A stretch of DNA of 64,000 bases from Triatoma infestans (taxonomy: Eukaryota > Arthropoda > Insecta > Hemiptera > Reduviidae): contig JAAEAF010006063.1 in the NCBI GenBank assembly GCA_011037195.1, positions 18,267 through 82,266 of the forward strand, given 5' to 3'. Of this stretch, positions 46,561-58,579 are shown one piece after another; the first letter of the stretch is position 1, and each line of letters opens with the position of its first letter. The position numbers were made by a program, and so were the translations under genes. The notes beneath the pieces are model-generated. The model saw only the letters and a list, made by a program, of their open reading frames with translations, was not told the DNA's origin and made no database searches.

Positions 46561-48010
46561 AAATATATTTATTACTATTAAGAAATTCAATTAAACACCG
46601 AATTGTTCTTTTTCAGCTGGATTTTTACTTTCTCTTACGGCTGTAAGAGCTAGAAACTGTATTTTCACCGGAAATACACGTTTTGTGCCCTCAATGAGTA
46701 TGGGGGAAAAAAGTTCTTTGGGGAATTATGTATAAACATTATGTGTCCAATTTAAACGTCACATCTCAAAAACGAAAAACCGCAGAAAACATGATTTTCC
46801 TTGCCATCGTAACTGACAAAAGGTGTTGGTTAAAAAAAAAAAAAAAAAAAAAAATCGTCAAAACCGGAAGTGCGACTTTAATTTTCTTCCAAAAATGATT
46901 CTATCGATTTTCTTTAAATCTTAGAATGTTGTAATTCTTTTTTACCGAATCACTTCATTTTTTTTTTTTTTAAGTGTTCTGCAGAATCTGTGACATTAGA
47001 TTACAAATATTTTTGAGACTATTCTTCTGAACTATAATATAATCACTTTCAAATACTATCTGTCCCATGGGTGCTAACTTACATGGTAGAATTGTTAAAT
47101 TAATCAATTATTTTATTTAATAGTTTTTTTTAATTGTAACAAATAAATAAAGAATGCAACAATAATATTGACAAATGGTATTAATAATGTTTTCTTATTA
47201 TGCAATCAGATATTGTACTACGATTCGCCAGCCAGTCGTTAACTCTATTTTAAATCAGCTCTATTATTATTATAACATTCCATCAATAAAACTAACAAAG
47301 AATTATTATGAAACTATCATAAATGGTTACACTTACTTCCATTTATTATTGTGACAATAATATTTAACAATAAGATTTCTCCGCTATAGATTAAAGTTAA
47401 AAAATAAATATAATCAAAAAATAAAAATAATTATAATAAAAAATTTCATTATTTAGTTAAAAATTAACTTTATTTTTTTTTTTAATATGTGTAACAATTC
47501 AATAAAGCTGATGGAAATTACAGAAATAATTTCCTTATAATTACTTCCTGTTTTTTAATGAATGTTTATTATGAATGACCTTTGAATGGTGCTAGTTTGC
47601 ACACTTGGTCAACATACTGGTTTGTCAAAATATCTGGTCATCAGTAAACATTCAAACTGATCAATGTGTCTACTACAGTAAGAATCATGATGCAACAGAT
47701 GTTTTCCAATCATCTAAACAATGAATTCCCTACTCTTTGTAAATAAATACACCACAAACATATCTCTTTTGGAGGGGGGGACGGGGAGAGAGAGATTTCA
47801 CATTAATGATTGCATTGTAGGAGGCAGTGAGGCGAGCCACTTCTTCTGGATATTATAGCATTCCTTGCAGAGATTACACTCTACAGAGCATGGGCAATGC
47901 CTGCTTTATTGGCATCCCCCCAAATAATTACAAACATAGTGCCAGAAGACGTACTTAAAATTGTTGAACCACTGGGTGATACAAGAAAAACCACAATGAA
48001 TCAATCATTT
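46561..48010. other. H relic, then AT-rich DNA
   Basis: 46624-46880 is a minus-oriented H fragment (TTTACTTTCTCTTACGGCTG, CACCGGAAATACACGTTTTG) with an A run. 46881-48010 is AT-rich with nothing recognised. Confidence 0.45.
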
Positions 48011-48560
48011 TGTAATAGCACCCATCAACAGTAAAGAGAATGCGACCACAGCAGAGAGAAGAGAGGCCCTCTCTGGTTAACAGAGACTACTCTCTGACTT
48101 AGGCAGGCAAGCTACAACAAACTCGTAGCCAAACCAGATGAGCTACAAAGATACATCATTCAGCAGCACGCTCAAATTTTTCACAAGTGAAAAATTTCTT
48201 CAGGAGAGGGGATGATGTAATAGCACCCATCCACAGCAAAGAGAATGTAACCACAGCAGAGAGAAGAGAGGCCCTCTCTGGTGAACAGAGGCTACTCTCT
48301 AACTTAGGCAGGCCAGAGTGGGAGAACCTGTGTATATAAGCCAGTGGGAATCTATCTAAAGCATCTATCATATTCAACCATATACAACTGTACACCAGTC
48401 GTCGCATCGTGTCATATCTCTGCTCTCACCATTTATTCTATCATTTCTCATTATAAAGTCCAGTGCAGTTAGTGTAAACTTAGCTACATTATATTAGTGT
48501 CAGCATATCTCGTTCATTCAATCAAACCTAATTTCTCTCCTCAACAACCCCATTATAATT
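48011..48560 (+). mobile_element. Internally deleted gypsy-like LTR element
   Basis: A partial LTR (48011-48110, TGTAATAGCACCCATCAACA) is followed by a stretch that reads like a pol C-terminus and then a second LTR from 48216 to about 48560 (TATA box TGTATATAAG at 48330). The LTR matches 23681-23954. Exact 3' border and target duplication are not resolved. Confidence 0.6.
48111..48215 (+). pseudogene. LTR-element pol C-terminal remnant
   Basis: The frame encodes KPDELQRYIIQQHAQ, then after a one-base shift FFTSEKFLQERG and a stop just before the LTR. Short ends of this type, rich in Q, H and F and ending right at the 3' LTR, occur in gypsy-group polyproteins. No catalytic motif is left. Assignment rests mainly on position beside the LTR. 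Confidence 0.4.
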
Positions 48561-48817
48561 TCAAAGGTATCTTAATTTCATGAATCAATTTATGGTAGGA
48601 AAATGAAATTTATTCCATAACAGTGGATAATGTATTAGGATTGCTCTCATAAAAAAAATGTTATGTTTATATTTGTATTTATTTAATTAGATAATAATAA
48701 AACTGATGCTGAATGAAAATCTAATACCAATAAAAATTCTTTTTTCTCTTGGCGCAATTTTACAAATTCTCCTTTTGTCTTTCTTTTGGAACTTTTATAT
48801 TTGATAATGTTGAAGAT

Positions 48818-49290
48818 TTTTACTATCTCTTATCGCTACTATAAGAGAAAATATAGCCGCAAAAATTACGAAATTGAATTTTCATTGGGAAAAACTTATT
48901 TTGATGTCCCCTGAGTCTAAATATGTCCCCTGAGTTTTTACTCGCCATACCACGAATGTTGTGTGTATGTGTGAAAAAAAATTCTCAAAAACAAAAAAAA
49001 AAAAAAAACAGCAAGTTTAAATCTGGTATTCAATTTTGGTAAAAATCCATCAACCGGAAGTGAAACTTAACAGAATCCCACCTAAAAATCAATTCTTCCA
49101 GGAAAAATGAATCAAATAAAAGTAATTGGTTAATAAATGTGCAGCTGGTAATCCTAGTTTAAAGAAAATTGTTGGGAGCAGAACCTTTCCAAAAAAAAAA
49201 AATTTAAAAAAATTGCGAAAAACTTCTGAAGGTTATTCTTTAAAGTCTCAATTTCCGGCTAATCGATTTACTTCAAAATAGGAATGCTAA
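48818..49290 (-). repeat. H-family relic
   Basis: ATTTTTACTATCTCTTATCG is an eroded end. Then CATTGGGAAAAACTTATTTT and the AACCGGAAGTGAAACTTAAC block match other copies. A duplicated TGTCCCCTGAGT lies near 48914-48936. Confidence 0.55.
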
Positions 49291-49295
49291 ACATA

Positions 49296-49717
49296 TGTAA
49301 TATATTTGTGTGGAGCAATGGGAATAATTCTCTCTACAGCTCGTAATAAAAATCAAATATATGCAGAACATATATTATTTATTTCAACGAGAAGGGACAT
49401 ACAGAACACCTCTCCCCTGTCCACCAGTCGACTGCGACCCCTTGTACACTCCACTACTCCACCTAGTAGGCTATAGATCTTGGGTGAGACCTCCACTGTT
49501 CTGTAAAACCCAGCGGCCATCCTCCAGGCCTTCCAAGACAAAGGATATCACATACAGCACCCAGTGGAACCCTCGAACTCAACCCTCAAGATCCCACCGC
49601 TGCCACCACTGTAATATATTTGTATGGAGCAATGGGAATAATTCTCTCCACTGCTCGTAATAAAAATCAAATATATGCAGAACATATATTATTTATTTCA
49701 ACGAGAAGGGACATACA
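49296..49717 (-). mobile_element. TRIM-like mini LTR retroelement
   Basis: Two 108-bp direct repeats (49296-49403 and 49610-49717) differ at about four positions and begin/end in TG...CA. Read on minus, the 206-bp interior starts GTGGTGGCAGCGGTGGGATC, suited to a primer-binding site, and ends in GACAGGGGAGAGG, a polypurine tract. It has no gag or pol. The target duplication is unclear (ACATA at left, TAACA at right). The small frames inside are not gene-like. Confidence 0.8.
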
Positions 49718-49769
49718 TAACACATACAATGTGCTGAATTGTTATTTCAAGAAAGCCTAAAATGTATCA

Positions 49770-50190
49770 AATAAAAATGATGAACTCTGGCGTTTGCCCT
49801 AGCAGGAGAGAGAGTTCAAAGGACAATTTTATAGGTCCCTAAACCATTCTGCAGCGCCTGTCCAGCAGCCTAACCCAAATTTCTATCAAAGGTTGGATAG
49901 AAGAATAGCGTCTGCAATGGTGGGAAACAACACCAGGACAGAGGCAGGCGAAATTCTTTATTATGTCGCCAAGCACTCGCCTAAATTCACCAAGGATCTA
50001 GAGAGAACCATAACCGGAAGGTTATAAGGATCATAGTGGGTCTACTAACAGGGTATAACAAGCCGATGGCTGAGGAAAAAACTCCGGTGCAGATGAGCAT
50101 GAGCGACAAGGTTTTTCTTCAGTTAGGATTGAGTAATGGCACAATAAACCTATGTTGGCTGCGGTGCCGAAGTATTATATAGCCCACCCG
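49770..50190 (+). mobile_element. Decayed LINE relic sharing the 9.8-kb 3' UTR
   Basis: 50137-50190 matches 9825-9874 (GGCACAATAA-CCTATGTTGG, then GCCCACCCGA) with small changes. Ahead of it, GTGGGTCTACTAACAGGGTA at 50037 recalls the LTG-type linker. Earlier sequence (49880-50030) is LINE-like but broken. There is no (TAA)n tail, and 50191-50350 is unassigned. Confidence 0.5.
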
Positions 50191-50350
50191 AAAATGAAAA
50201 ATCTTATCTAGGAGTGGGTAATCCCGAAACCATGAGCCTAATGAATGGCAAGAGCCGCTTTCAGCTTTGTTAGGCATGCTGGAGGACGTCCTATAAACCA
50301 TTGCGGATCCAGAATAGATCCACCTAGTTGTAGGTCGCGATCAAATGAGG

Positions 50351-51332
50351 CTCAGCCACCTTTTTCTTAATCTAATTTAGTCTGGAGGTAATAGGCGTCA
50401 TTTATAGAGAAAACGTACAAGTCATTCTCAAGAAAATAGTTGAAAACTGAAGAAAAAAGCATTCGTTATAGAAGCATGTTTGTTTGACGAATTTTAATGA
50501 TACGTATAAATGGAATTAATCAAGTCTGAGCTTTCTGACATTTTTCGGTTTTTGAGGATAATTTTATTCACGCACGATACATATTCGCAATAAAAAAAAA
50601 AAAAAAATATTTTTTTTCTGGTCTAAAATAACGTATTCATAAAATGACGATATTCGGTGACTTGATCGTAATATTTCCTGTCACATCAGTAATAGAAAAT
50701 TAGAAAACAAAAAACCAATTTCTGTGTTTATAAAAAAATAAAATATTTCATTCTCAATCACGTTTCATAAAAAAATAAATAAATAAATAAAAATACAGTA
50801 TTATTCTCTCAATTTTTTTTTTGCAAACTCCTTCGGATCTCATTATTACTGCTGCATATAACTAACTGCTGAGTCAACATTTTGTAACAAAACTAATTTC
50901 TTTTCCTTACAATGACAATTTTTATGAAAGGCAAATGAACTATACAATGTTAAATTTCACCTAATGGAAAAGGTTTTATGGCAGGATTTCCCCAATACAA
51001 AAAAAAAAAAATATTTTACCCTAACGGTATTTAAAAGAAGGGAACAAAAGTAACAACCCTTACTAAATATAATAACTAAGCCAAGTTTTTTTTCATTTCT
51101 AAGATAGGTAGTTTTATTAGTAACATATAATAGGAAATGTGAAAGAAGCCGTCAATAATCTGTTTGTGTTTGCAGACAGAAATGTAAGATGAGCTGGGTA
51201 AACTTGAAGAACTATTCGAATAAGGGGCTTATTTTTGTCACAAGAAAATTCATGTTCAAACAAAAATGAAATCAACTAATTCAAATAAAAATTATGCCCA
51301 GTCTGAAAGCAAAGATTAAAAAAAAAAAAAAA
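50351..51332. other. AT-rich stretch, nothing recognised
   Basis: Homopolymers and an AAAT microsatellite near 50771-50790 only. Confidence 0.5.
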
Positions 51333-52274
51333 TCTAGTGTAAAACACTCACACAATTTTCTCTTACTCCAGTTCTCAAAATTATAATTAACAAATTTTAT
51401 AGTTCGTGTAACAATGTTAATGAAATTCGTCGAAAACTGAAAAGAACTGTTCAGTAAAAGTTCACTTCCGGTTTACTAATTTTCTTGAAACTCGGGATTT
51501 TTGGCCATCTATTTATTTCTAATTAATTTTGTTTGGATGATAAGAATTGTATAATCAACTATGATAGCACTTTAGAGAAAAACATAACCACCACCCCTTC
51601 CCCCAAAACTGGCCATAAATGAATTTTCTCAAAGAAATGTTTTAAATAAAAGTTGTAGATCATTGTATGTTTAGTTTATATACAAAGTTTTAAGAAAATC
51701 GTCGGAGCCATTTTTTGAGAAAATCGGGAAAAAGTGAAAAAATCATTTAGTAAAAGTGTTTTAAAGTAAACGCACTTCCGGTTCAAACTCGGAATTTCAA
51801 CAACATATTTAATTCTAATTAATATTATTTAGATGACAGAATTGTCAAGTAAACTGAAATAGCACTTTAGATGAAAACTTAATCCTACCCCTCGCCCAGA
51901 AGTGCCCTTAAATGAATTTTCCGGGAGAAATGTTTCAAATAAAGGTTGTAGCTCTTTGTATGTGTACTTGATATACGAAGTTTAAACAAAATCGTCGGAG
52001 CCATTTTTGAGAAAATGGGAAAAAAGGGGAAAAAACAACTAGTAAAGTGTTACTTCCGGTTTAGGAATTTTAACAGATAACGTAATGTCAGATCCCATAG
52101 TGATACCTACATGGAATATCAAGTTTCAACTTTCTATGGTTTTTCGTGTTTGAACTATGCTGTTTCACTTTTTTAAACTCAGGGGACCTCAAAACGGATA
52201 TTTTCGGTGAAAACTCGATATTGAAAATTTGGCACGATTACAATACTTCCTCTTACGAGGAGTAAGAGAAAGTA
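51333..52274 (+). mobile_element. Helentron-like repeat (family H), complete copy
   Basis: Starts TCTAGTGTAAAACACTCACA and ends CTTACGAGGAGTAAGAGAAA-GTA. It has the same internal repeats as 31259-32252, with about 50 bp less. No coding sequence. Confidence 0.65.
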
Positions 52275-54545
52275 AAAAAACAAAAATGAATGGAACTTTC
52301 TTTTATTACGCATAATATAATTTCTTTAAAGCTGACAAATTGTCTTAAACTTGGAATTTATTCTCATAAATATAGTAGAGAAAGTGGCAACAGGATATAA
52401 ACTATAATGTGATTACATCCTAGCCAAAAAACAAAAAAAAAAAAAGACCGTCTAGATCAAATCTCAATAAAATTCTTGTTTTTCCCAGAAAAATGTTTCA
52501 AATAAATTTGAAGAAAATCGTTGAAACTGTTGGCGTGAAAATTCCAGAAATGACAGAAATCTATTCTGTAACCGAGTTAACCACAAACAATTAAAAAAAA
52601 AATAAAAAATGAACGTTTCTGTGTTCTGCTGTTTACTAACTCTAAGGTCTAAACAAATTTAATTGGATTCAATATCCTTGTTAATAAGGAATTTAAAAAG
52701 AAAATTCTTTAATGGAAAAAAGCCGTATATAAACTGAAGAGAACTCACTTTAAAATTCTCTTTGATAACCTTTATGGATAATGGCTAAAATAGGCGCTCC
52801 ATTAAAGTTTCCCCGTAGCAGATAAAAAATAAATAATGGCAATTTTCTATAAATTAAGAATAATTTTTATCGGATAACAGAAGTTTGAAAGAATAATTTC
52901 TGAAGACCAATTTCGTATCCAGGCAACGATTGTTGTAAAATATTTTTGATGTTTTACTTTTTTATTATTTGCTCATCCATCAAAATGAATCAGTCACAGG
53001 ATTTTTTTTCTTACTACAATTTTATAGTTTCATGTAATACAAAATTGCCATCAAAATAAGGAATTAAAACAAAGTATTTTTACAATATTTTTATAGATTT
53101 AATAGGTAGTATTTTATTAGATTTATAATATTATGATGTGGTGGTGGAGCCGTAGATTATTCGTGGTTTAAAGAGATAAGTTCCTACCTCCTCTAACAGC
53201 CCCCCCCCCCCAAATCCAGAAAAGTGTTTTTAGTCAATTACCGAATTTAAGAAATATCGTTGGAATTATTTTCTAAAAAAAAATTTGAAAATAAATATTC
53301 AGCGATGACTTGTGTGTTTGCCCCAAAACCTTTCTGTCCGGATGTTAATTTTACGATGCATACCTCACAGCTGCCACATACGATGCACACCTCACAGGGC
53401 ACTGTTAAAACAAACAGCCAATCAGATTGCAATTATCTTCTTCCATAAGGTGATAGTCAACCGTGAACTATGCAATGTAAACCCGACAGAATTAATTAAG
53501 GAATATCCTGTGAGCTGCCGATTTCTCCGTTATCTTAAAGTTCCGATAATCATAAAAGAAAAACGAAGAAAAATAAAAAATTAAAAAAAAAGGAAAGCTA
53601 AACTCCATTTTTTCAAAAAACCAGTGACGAAAGGAAAATTACTCAGACGTATATATAATCTCGGTACAAGAACGAGGTTTAGAAAATAAGATATGAAAAG
53701 TGTAAGGAAGGAGAATATGATTTCGTAGCTCACAATAAGAAAGCTCGGTTGCGATGGTTGGAACACATTTACAGAATCCCAGAAAGAAAGAAAAAAAAAA
53801 ACAAACTAAAAATACTTCTGAATGTGAAACTTGGTGGATCAGAAAGTGAAGATTAAAGTGTTGAAAATACTGAGAATGGCAAACTGTCATTGAGCAGTTC
53901 CAGGGACTTGGTAAGCCACATATAAATAGATTTTAAAATCTAAACACTTGCATATATAAGCAGTTAAATCAAAAGAATTATCACATAATCTTCTATACAA
54001 ATTTTATTTTATTTAAAAAAAGACAAATTAGTAGGTGTACATTTTTGCATAATAAATGAGGAAGAGAATCTTACGTGATGAATAACTTGGGGGCCAATTA
54101 TTTTTGAATTTTCTAAGTTCCATAAACAAAAAAAGAAAAAAAAACAAAAAAATTCTAGCACAATTTTGGAATAGTTAATGGAAAAACTAATATAAAATAT
54201 ATTATGGTTAGGTTATGTTTTGTGGTTACATAACCAGGAGGTGAATATACCGAGCATAACAATAACAGGGACCGCATTACCGTTATTATAAAACTACCCG
54301 CATAAAAATATCTCTATCACCTGATTATGTTTGTGATAATATAAATAAAGATCTGTAATTACTAATAATATTTCAGACAGTTTACTTTTATTTCGAACTT
54401 TTATAAAAAAATTGATTTTTAGAATGCTCCGTAGAAAGGATTATGTTTAAACTTTGTTTTAAAGAGCCATTTAAACTGACTTGAAACTGTTAAAAGACAA
54501 TTCCAAATTTGAAAATAATTTCATTTTTTTTTTTTTTTTAATTTT
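52275..54545. other. AT-rich stretch, nothing firmly recognised
   Basis: A short tandem (ACGATGCATACCTCACAG and ACGATGCACACCTCACAG, about 53353-53398) is the only structure seen. The small frames around 53250-53890 overlap each other on both strands and look spurious. Confidence 0.45.
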
Positions 54546-54559
54546 AGCCGCGTCAATAT

Positions 54560-54770
54560 TTTAGCCATTGGCGACCGAAGCGTTCCTTCTCAGACAATAG
54601 TGGCCTCCGGAAGTGTTCTCAGACAACAGTGTCTATCACTGTGCTGTAGAGGCTCCTAGAAAGAGAAAATCTAAGAGCACCCACTGTTGGACTCGAACCC
54701 AGGACCCCGGTTATGGCGTGGAATTCCAGGGCGCTAACCAAAACCCTTTTCCTTGAATTCCAAACAATGA
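54560..54770 (-). repeat. SINE-B copy, divergent
   Basis: On plus: CTCAGACAATAGTGGCCTCC, then TGTGCTGTAGAGGCTCCTAG, GGACTCGAACCCAGGACC (B box inverted) and GCGCTAACC. The 3' end is lost. Confidence 0.65.
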
Positions 54771-54869
54771 GAAATACAGTAAAATATAACGTTAGTGTGA
54801 ATTCGCCACCAATATAATTACTTTCTTTTTTGCTACATGAGGAAGTTCTGCGAATTTATTCCATCATTT

Positions 54870-55442
54870 CGAGTTTCGAGTTTTCATGGGTAATACATAT
54901 TTTGAGGTCCCATAAGGAACGGAAGAAAGGATTTTTTAGAAAAGGATTTCTATGGTACGAATGTTTAATATAAGAGAACAGTTGGCACAAAATTTCAAAT
55001 CTCATACTCCTTTTGAGTACCACGAGCGGAATTACAAAGATTAAGGGGGGGGGGGGGTCCTTTCATCTTGAACACTCTCTAATCTTGAACTATACTATTT
55101 TGCTGAATCTTTTTCTTTTTTCTTTTTCCTGTTTTAACATTATTTTTCTCGAAAAAAGTTCTAATTTTTTTTCTTTAAACTTTCTAAACATCTTACACAA
55201 ATCACAGAACTCTTCACTTTTTTTAAAAATATATTTCTGGTAAGATTTATTGTAAAAATTATGGGAGACGAAATAGTATATATTGGGCTATCTCTTCTCT
55301 TGCACCAGACAGAGAAAAGTAAAAATGTAGGTAGCGACTCATTATTACTTACTGCATCTAAACTTCATTCTCAGTATAATTGTATGGCTTTAGATTTAAA
55401 TAATATTAATGATAAAAATGTAATGTTACACACAGATTTTTT
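54870..55442. other. Weak H relic and AT-rich DNA
   Basis: 54875-54930 has GAGTTTTCATGGGTAATACA and TTTTGAGGTCCC, a degraded minus-oriented H block. A G run lies at 55046-55057. The rest is AT-rich. Confidence 0.4.
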
Positions 55443-55826
55443 TACTTTCTCTTGCTCTTGAAGTAAGAGGAAGTATTGCGATCGTGTCAAATTTTCCGAA
55501 ATTTGTGTTTTCACCGGAAATACATGTTTTGAGGTCCTCTGAGTACGAAAACAAAAACTTTTTTTGTGAATGGTGTGTTGTGTGTTTTTAAAGATATATT
55601 TCAAAAATGAAAAAATCGTAAGCAGCTCAAATTTGATATTCTATTTAGATATTACTCCATCATATCCGACACGAAAATTTTGGGCAAAATTCGTCCAACC
55701 GGAAGTGCAACTTGACTGAAAGGATTTTTTTTTTTTTTAGTTTTTCGCGATTTTCTCGAATACGGCTCCAATGGATTTTCTTTAAACTAGAGTAAAACAA
55801 ATTTTTTGTGAGTGTTTCACACCAGA
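55443..55826 (-). mobile_element. Helentron-like repeat (family H), deleted copy
   Basis: Both ends are kept: TACTTTCTCTTGCTCTTGAA at the left and GAGTGTTTCACACCAGA at the right. About 600 bp of the interior are gone. Confidence 0.6.
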
Positions 55827-55857
<31 letters not shown>

Positions 55858-56644
55858 AAAATAATATTTTTATATTAAAGGCGCTTCTATTAAGATTTAA
55901 ATGCTGTTAATAAACATTCTATCAATAGTTTGATCTTAGGCATACACAATTTATAACTATCGATTCGATAATCGATTTATATAAGATTCGATTTCTCTAA
56001 CTGTTCAAATGATGATCTAATATCGTTATACAAAAATTGACGAGGGAATATTACATGTCAACAGGGGCAACAATGACTATTCGGGGGATATAAAAAAAAA
56101 AAAAAATAGTTTCGAATCTATTAAGTACTTCTTGTAAAAAAAAAAAACAGCTCGAAATTTATACTTTAAAATTTATTAATTATTATAAAAATTTGAAATA
56201 AGATATTGTTTAAAAAAAAAAAAAAAAAAAAAACTTTCTTTAACAAGAACTTAAAGGTAAAATATACAAACTTACATCTTTTCCAAAGTAGAGCAAACTC
56301 AAGAGTTTTCTGCAATAAGCTCTTTTTTATTTTATCTTGATTTGGGTGGACAACCAATTGAAAATGCTTTCAGGGCATCACAGCGAATTAAACCTATGGA
56401 ATATATACGTATAAAATCTTAGAAAAATTGTAAAAAAAAACATAAAAAATTATCTATATAAATAAAATTACATTACAAATAAAAATATATAAACATTAAA
56501 AAAGAAAAAAACTTAATTTATAAGTTTGAACTTATTTTACGTTTGATATATTATCTGTTAAAAAAATAGTTTTAAAAGATATTATTTTGAACAACATTTT
56601 TATGATACTGTAATCTTTTCTTTTTTTTTTTGACATGATGATGA
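55827..56644. other. AT-rich stretch, nothing recognised
   Basis: Long A and T runs (for example 56212-56232). No frames or families. Confidence 0.5.
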
Positions 56645-56898
56645 AATTATCTGGAGTTAGTGAAAGAACTGAAATTTCTAGACAACATTCCAAGTAGAAC
56701 ATCCTACAATCATTCCGCATTTAATACCAATCAAGCGGAACAACAAAAGCATGCAGGTATTTCAATGTCATCTAGCACTGCAAATGTGAAGGAATGCTGC
56801 CCCCAGCCACAAGAAGAAGAAAAACTTTGTTCTAAAAACATGGAATTACAAAAAATAAAGAAGAAAATTATAAGTTATAATTCCGAAATGGGCAAGTA
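56645..56898 (+). CDS. Candidate exon of an unrecognised gene
   Basis: An open plus-strand frame without an ATG at its start encodes an unusually protein-like segment: KELKFLDNIPSRTSYNHSAF, a Q/S-rich part, ECCPQPQEEEKLCSKNMELQ and a Lys-rich helix (KIKKKIISYNSEMGK). Upstream is a T-rich tract with an AG at about 56660. Downstream CAA|GTATGT at about 56893 is a good splice-donor match. A SINE-A end begins at 56915. It could be a host exon or a captured piece. No partner exon was identified, and no family is known to me. Confidence 0.3.
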
Positions 56899-56914
56899 TG
56901 TACTTTCACACCTG

Positions 56915-57013
56915 TCTGTCCATGGTACATAATTTGGAGTTACAATAATTTGGAGGCGGAATGTTAAGCCCGCCTAAGAAAAAAAAAAAAAAAAAAAGGC
57001 TTTACTTTACTTT
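56915..57013 (+). repeat. SINE-A 3' end, divergent
   Basis: TGTCCATGGTACATAATTTG, a GGCGGAATGTTAAGCCCGCC block, an A run and TTACTTTACTTT follow the order of the copies at 4916 and 43710. The tRNA-like head is absent. Confidence 0.55.
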
Positions 57014-57042
57014 TATTTTAATTCCGAAGTTCATCCTAAACA

Positions 57043-57982
57043 TACGAGGCATGTCCAGTAAAGTAAGTGTACTGAATTTTTGTAGGTTACAAAAATTTTT
57101 ATTTGAACAAAAAAAAAATTACCTGGTTACATTAGTACATATGTAAGCTATTTTTCGACATAGTCACCATTCCTCTCAATGCAGGTGGTGAACCGGGGTA
57201 TTAATTTTTTGATGCCTTCCTCGAAGTAGTTTCCCGCCAACCCCTTCGTCCACTTCTCCACCTCCCCTTCACCTCCTCGTCGGTTGAAAACCTTTTTCCA
57301 CCCATGTGCAGCTTCAGGAAGGTAAAGAGATAGTAATCTGAAGGTGCTAGGTCAGGGGAATGCGCGGGATGGTTCAGGACATCCCATTTAAACGAGGCAA
57401 GCAGTGTGTGGTCTGGCATTGTCGTGCAGCAGGCAGACTCCCTTTGTCAGCATGCCTCTCCTTTTGTTCTGAATCGCCCTCCGCAATTTTTTTAGGGTCT
57501 CACAGTATCTTGCAGAGTTGATGGTCTCCGCTTGAGGCATATATTCAATTAAAATTATGCCTTGACAGTCCCAAAACACGGATGCCATGATTTTCTTGGC
57601 TGAAATTGTGGTTTTGAACTTTTTGGCGGAGGGTGAAGAGGTGTGACGCCACTGTTGAGACTGCCTTTTGGTTTCAGGTGTGTAGTGTGCAACCCAAGTT
57701 TCATCTCCAGTAATGATGGAGCGGAGAAATTCATCTCCATGGAGTTTGTAGCGTCTCAAAAACTCTTGCCCGACCTTGAATATTTCACACTTGGCGGGAG
57801 ATTGGATTGACATTTTTCACGAAACGTATTGTCGCGTCGACAGTTCTCAACGTACTGACCTCGAACCGGTCTCGTTGCGGAGGGAAGGAATCAGGCTACA
57901 CGGCAGTGTAGCCAACAGTCGAAAACAAAATCCCTCCGGCCGTGAGAGCCTCAGTACACTTACTTTCTGGACATGCCTAGTA
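57043..57982 (-). mobile_element. Internally deleted mariner of a second lineage
   Basis: TA flanks (57043-57044, 57981-57982) and inverted ends: CGAGGCATGTCCAGTAAAGT at the left, CTAGGCATGTCCAGAAAGTA at the right. The 936-bp length is about 350 bp short of a full element. The ends differ from those at 14050, so this is a separate family. Confidence 0.9.
57201..57813 (-). pseudogene. Mariner transposase, catalytic part only
   Basis: Two overlapping minus-strand frames hold the catalytic triad: TGDETWVAHYTPETKRQSQ (first Asp), LLHDNARPHTACL (second Asp) and HSPDLAPSDYYLF (third Asp), in DD34D order. A frameshift near 57400-57420 separates the second from the third, and another disrupts the sequence after STDEEVK. 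The N-terminal DNA-binding helix-turn-helix domains are missing: only about 170 bp lie between the catalytic part and the right end. It is therefore non-functional, though the triad survives. Confidence 0.85.
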
Positions 57983-58579
57983 TATCAGTCATGAATCGTG
58001 AATACTATAACTTAAACACTGCCTACTTATCAGCAATAAAAAAAACAAACATTAATATAATCGTCAATTTCTTTTTTATTTATTTAGTTTTCGACACTGC
58101 TCTGTAAGACGGTGTTTTGAAATGGATGTTGGAAAAGTATGAGATAAAGTAAGGTAAATTTTACGAAGTTATATATATATATATATATTTTTTTAATTTT
58201 ACTTCAGCCTAAAGTTTCCAATTAAATTATGGTTTGAAATATTTGTATGACATTTTTGAAAATTCACCTTCTGCATATATATATATAGGGCCTACAGATT
58301 TGTGTCAACTAAGCAGATAAACTCGTACATTACTATCATCACCACGCCAATCACACTTCGAAATACAAAAATACTAAACACATTCATTACAACTTCACAA
58401 TCCAGAAATTCAGATATACAACAAAGAAGTGATCCTCTCAATACGTTGTTTTTAACTCAGCAATATCTCAGTGGAGCAGGATGGCCACTGATATAATGGA
58501 GAGAAGCAGGACCTTCAAATGGAAACTTTGTTCTATTCCAGTACTTGAAAACAACTTAACCATCAATGTATGTACGTAT
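57983..58579. other. AT-rich stretch, nothing recognised
   Basis: (AT)n runs near 58174-58188 and 58277-58288. No frames of note. Confidence 0.5.

Noticed and set aside
53247..53890. Cluster of small genes on both strands
   Set aside because: The frames overlap on opposite strands, have no motifs, and lie in ordinary AT-rich sequence.
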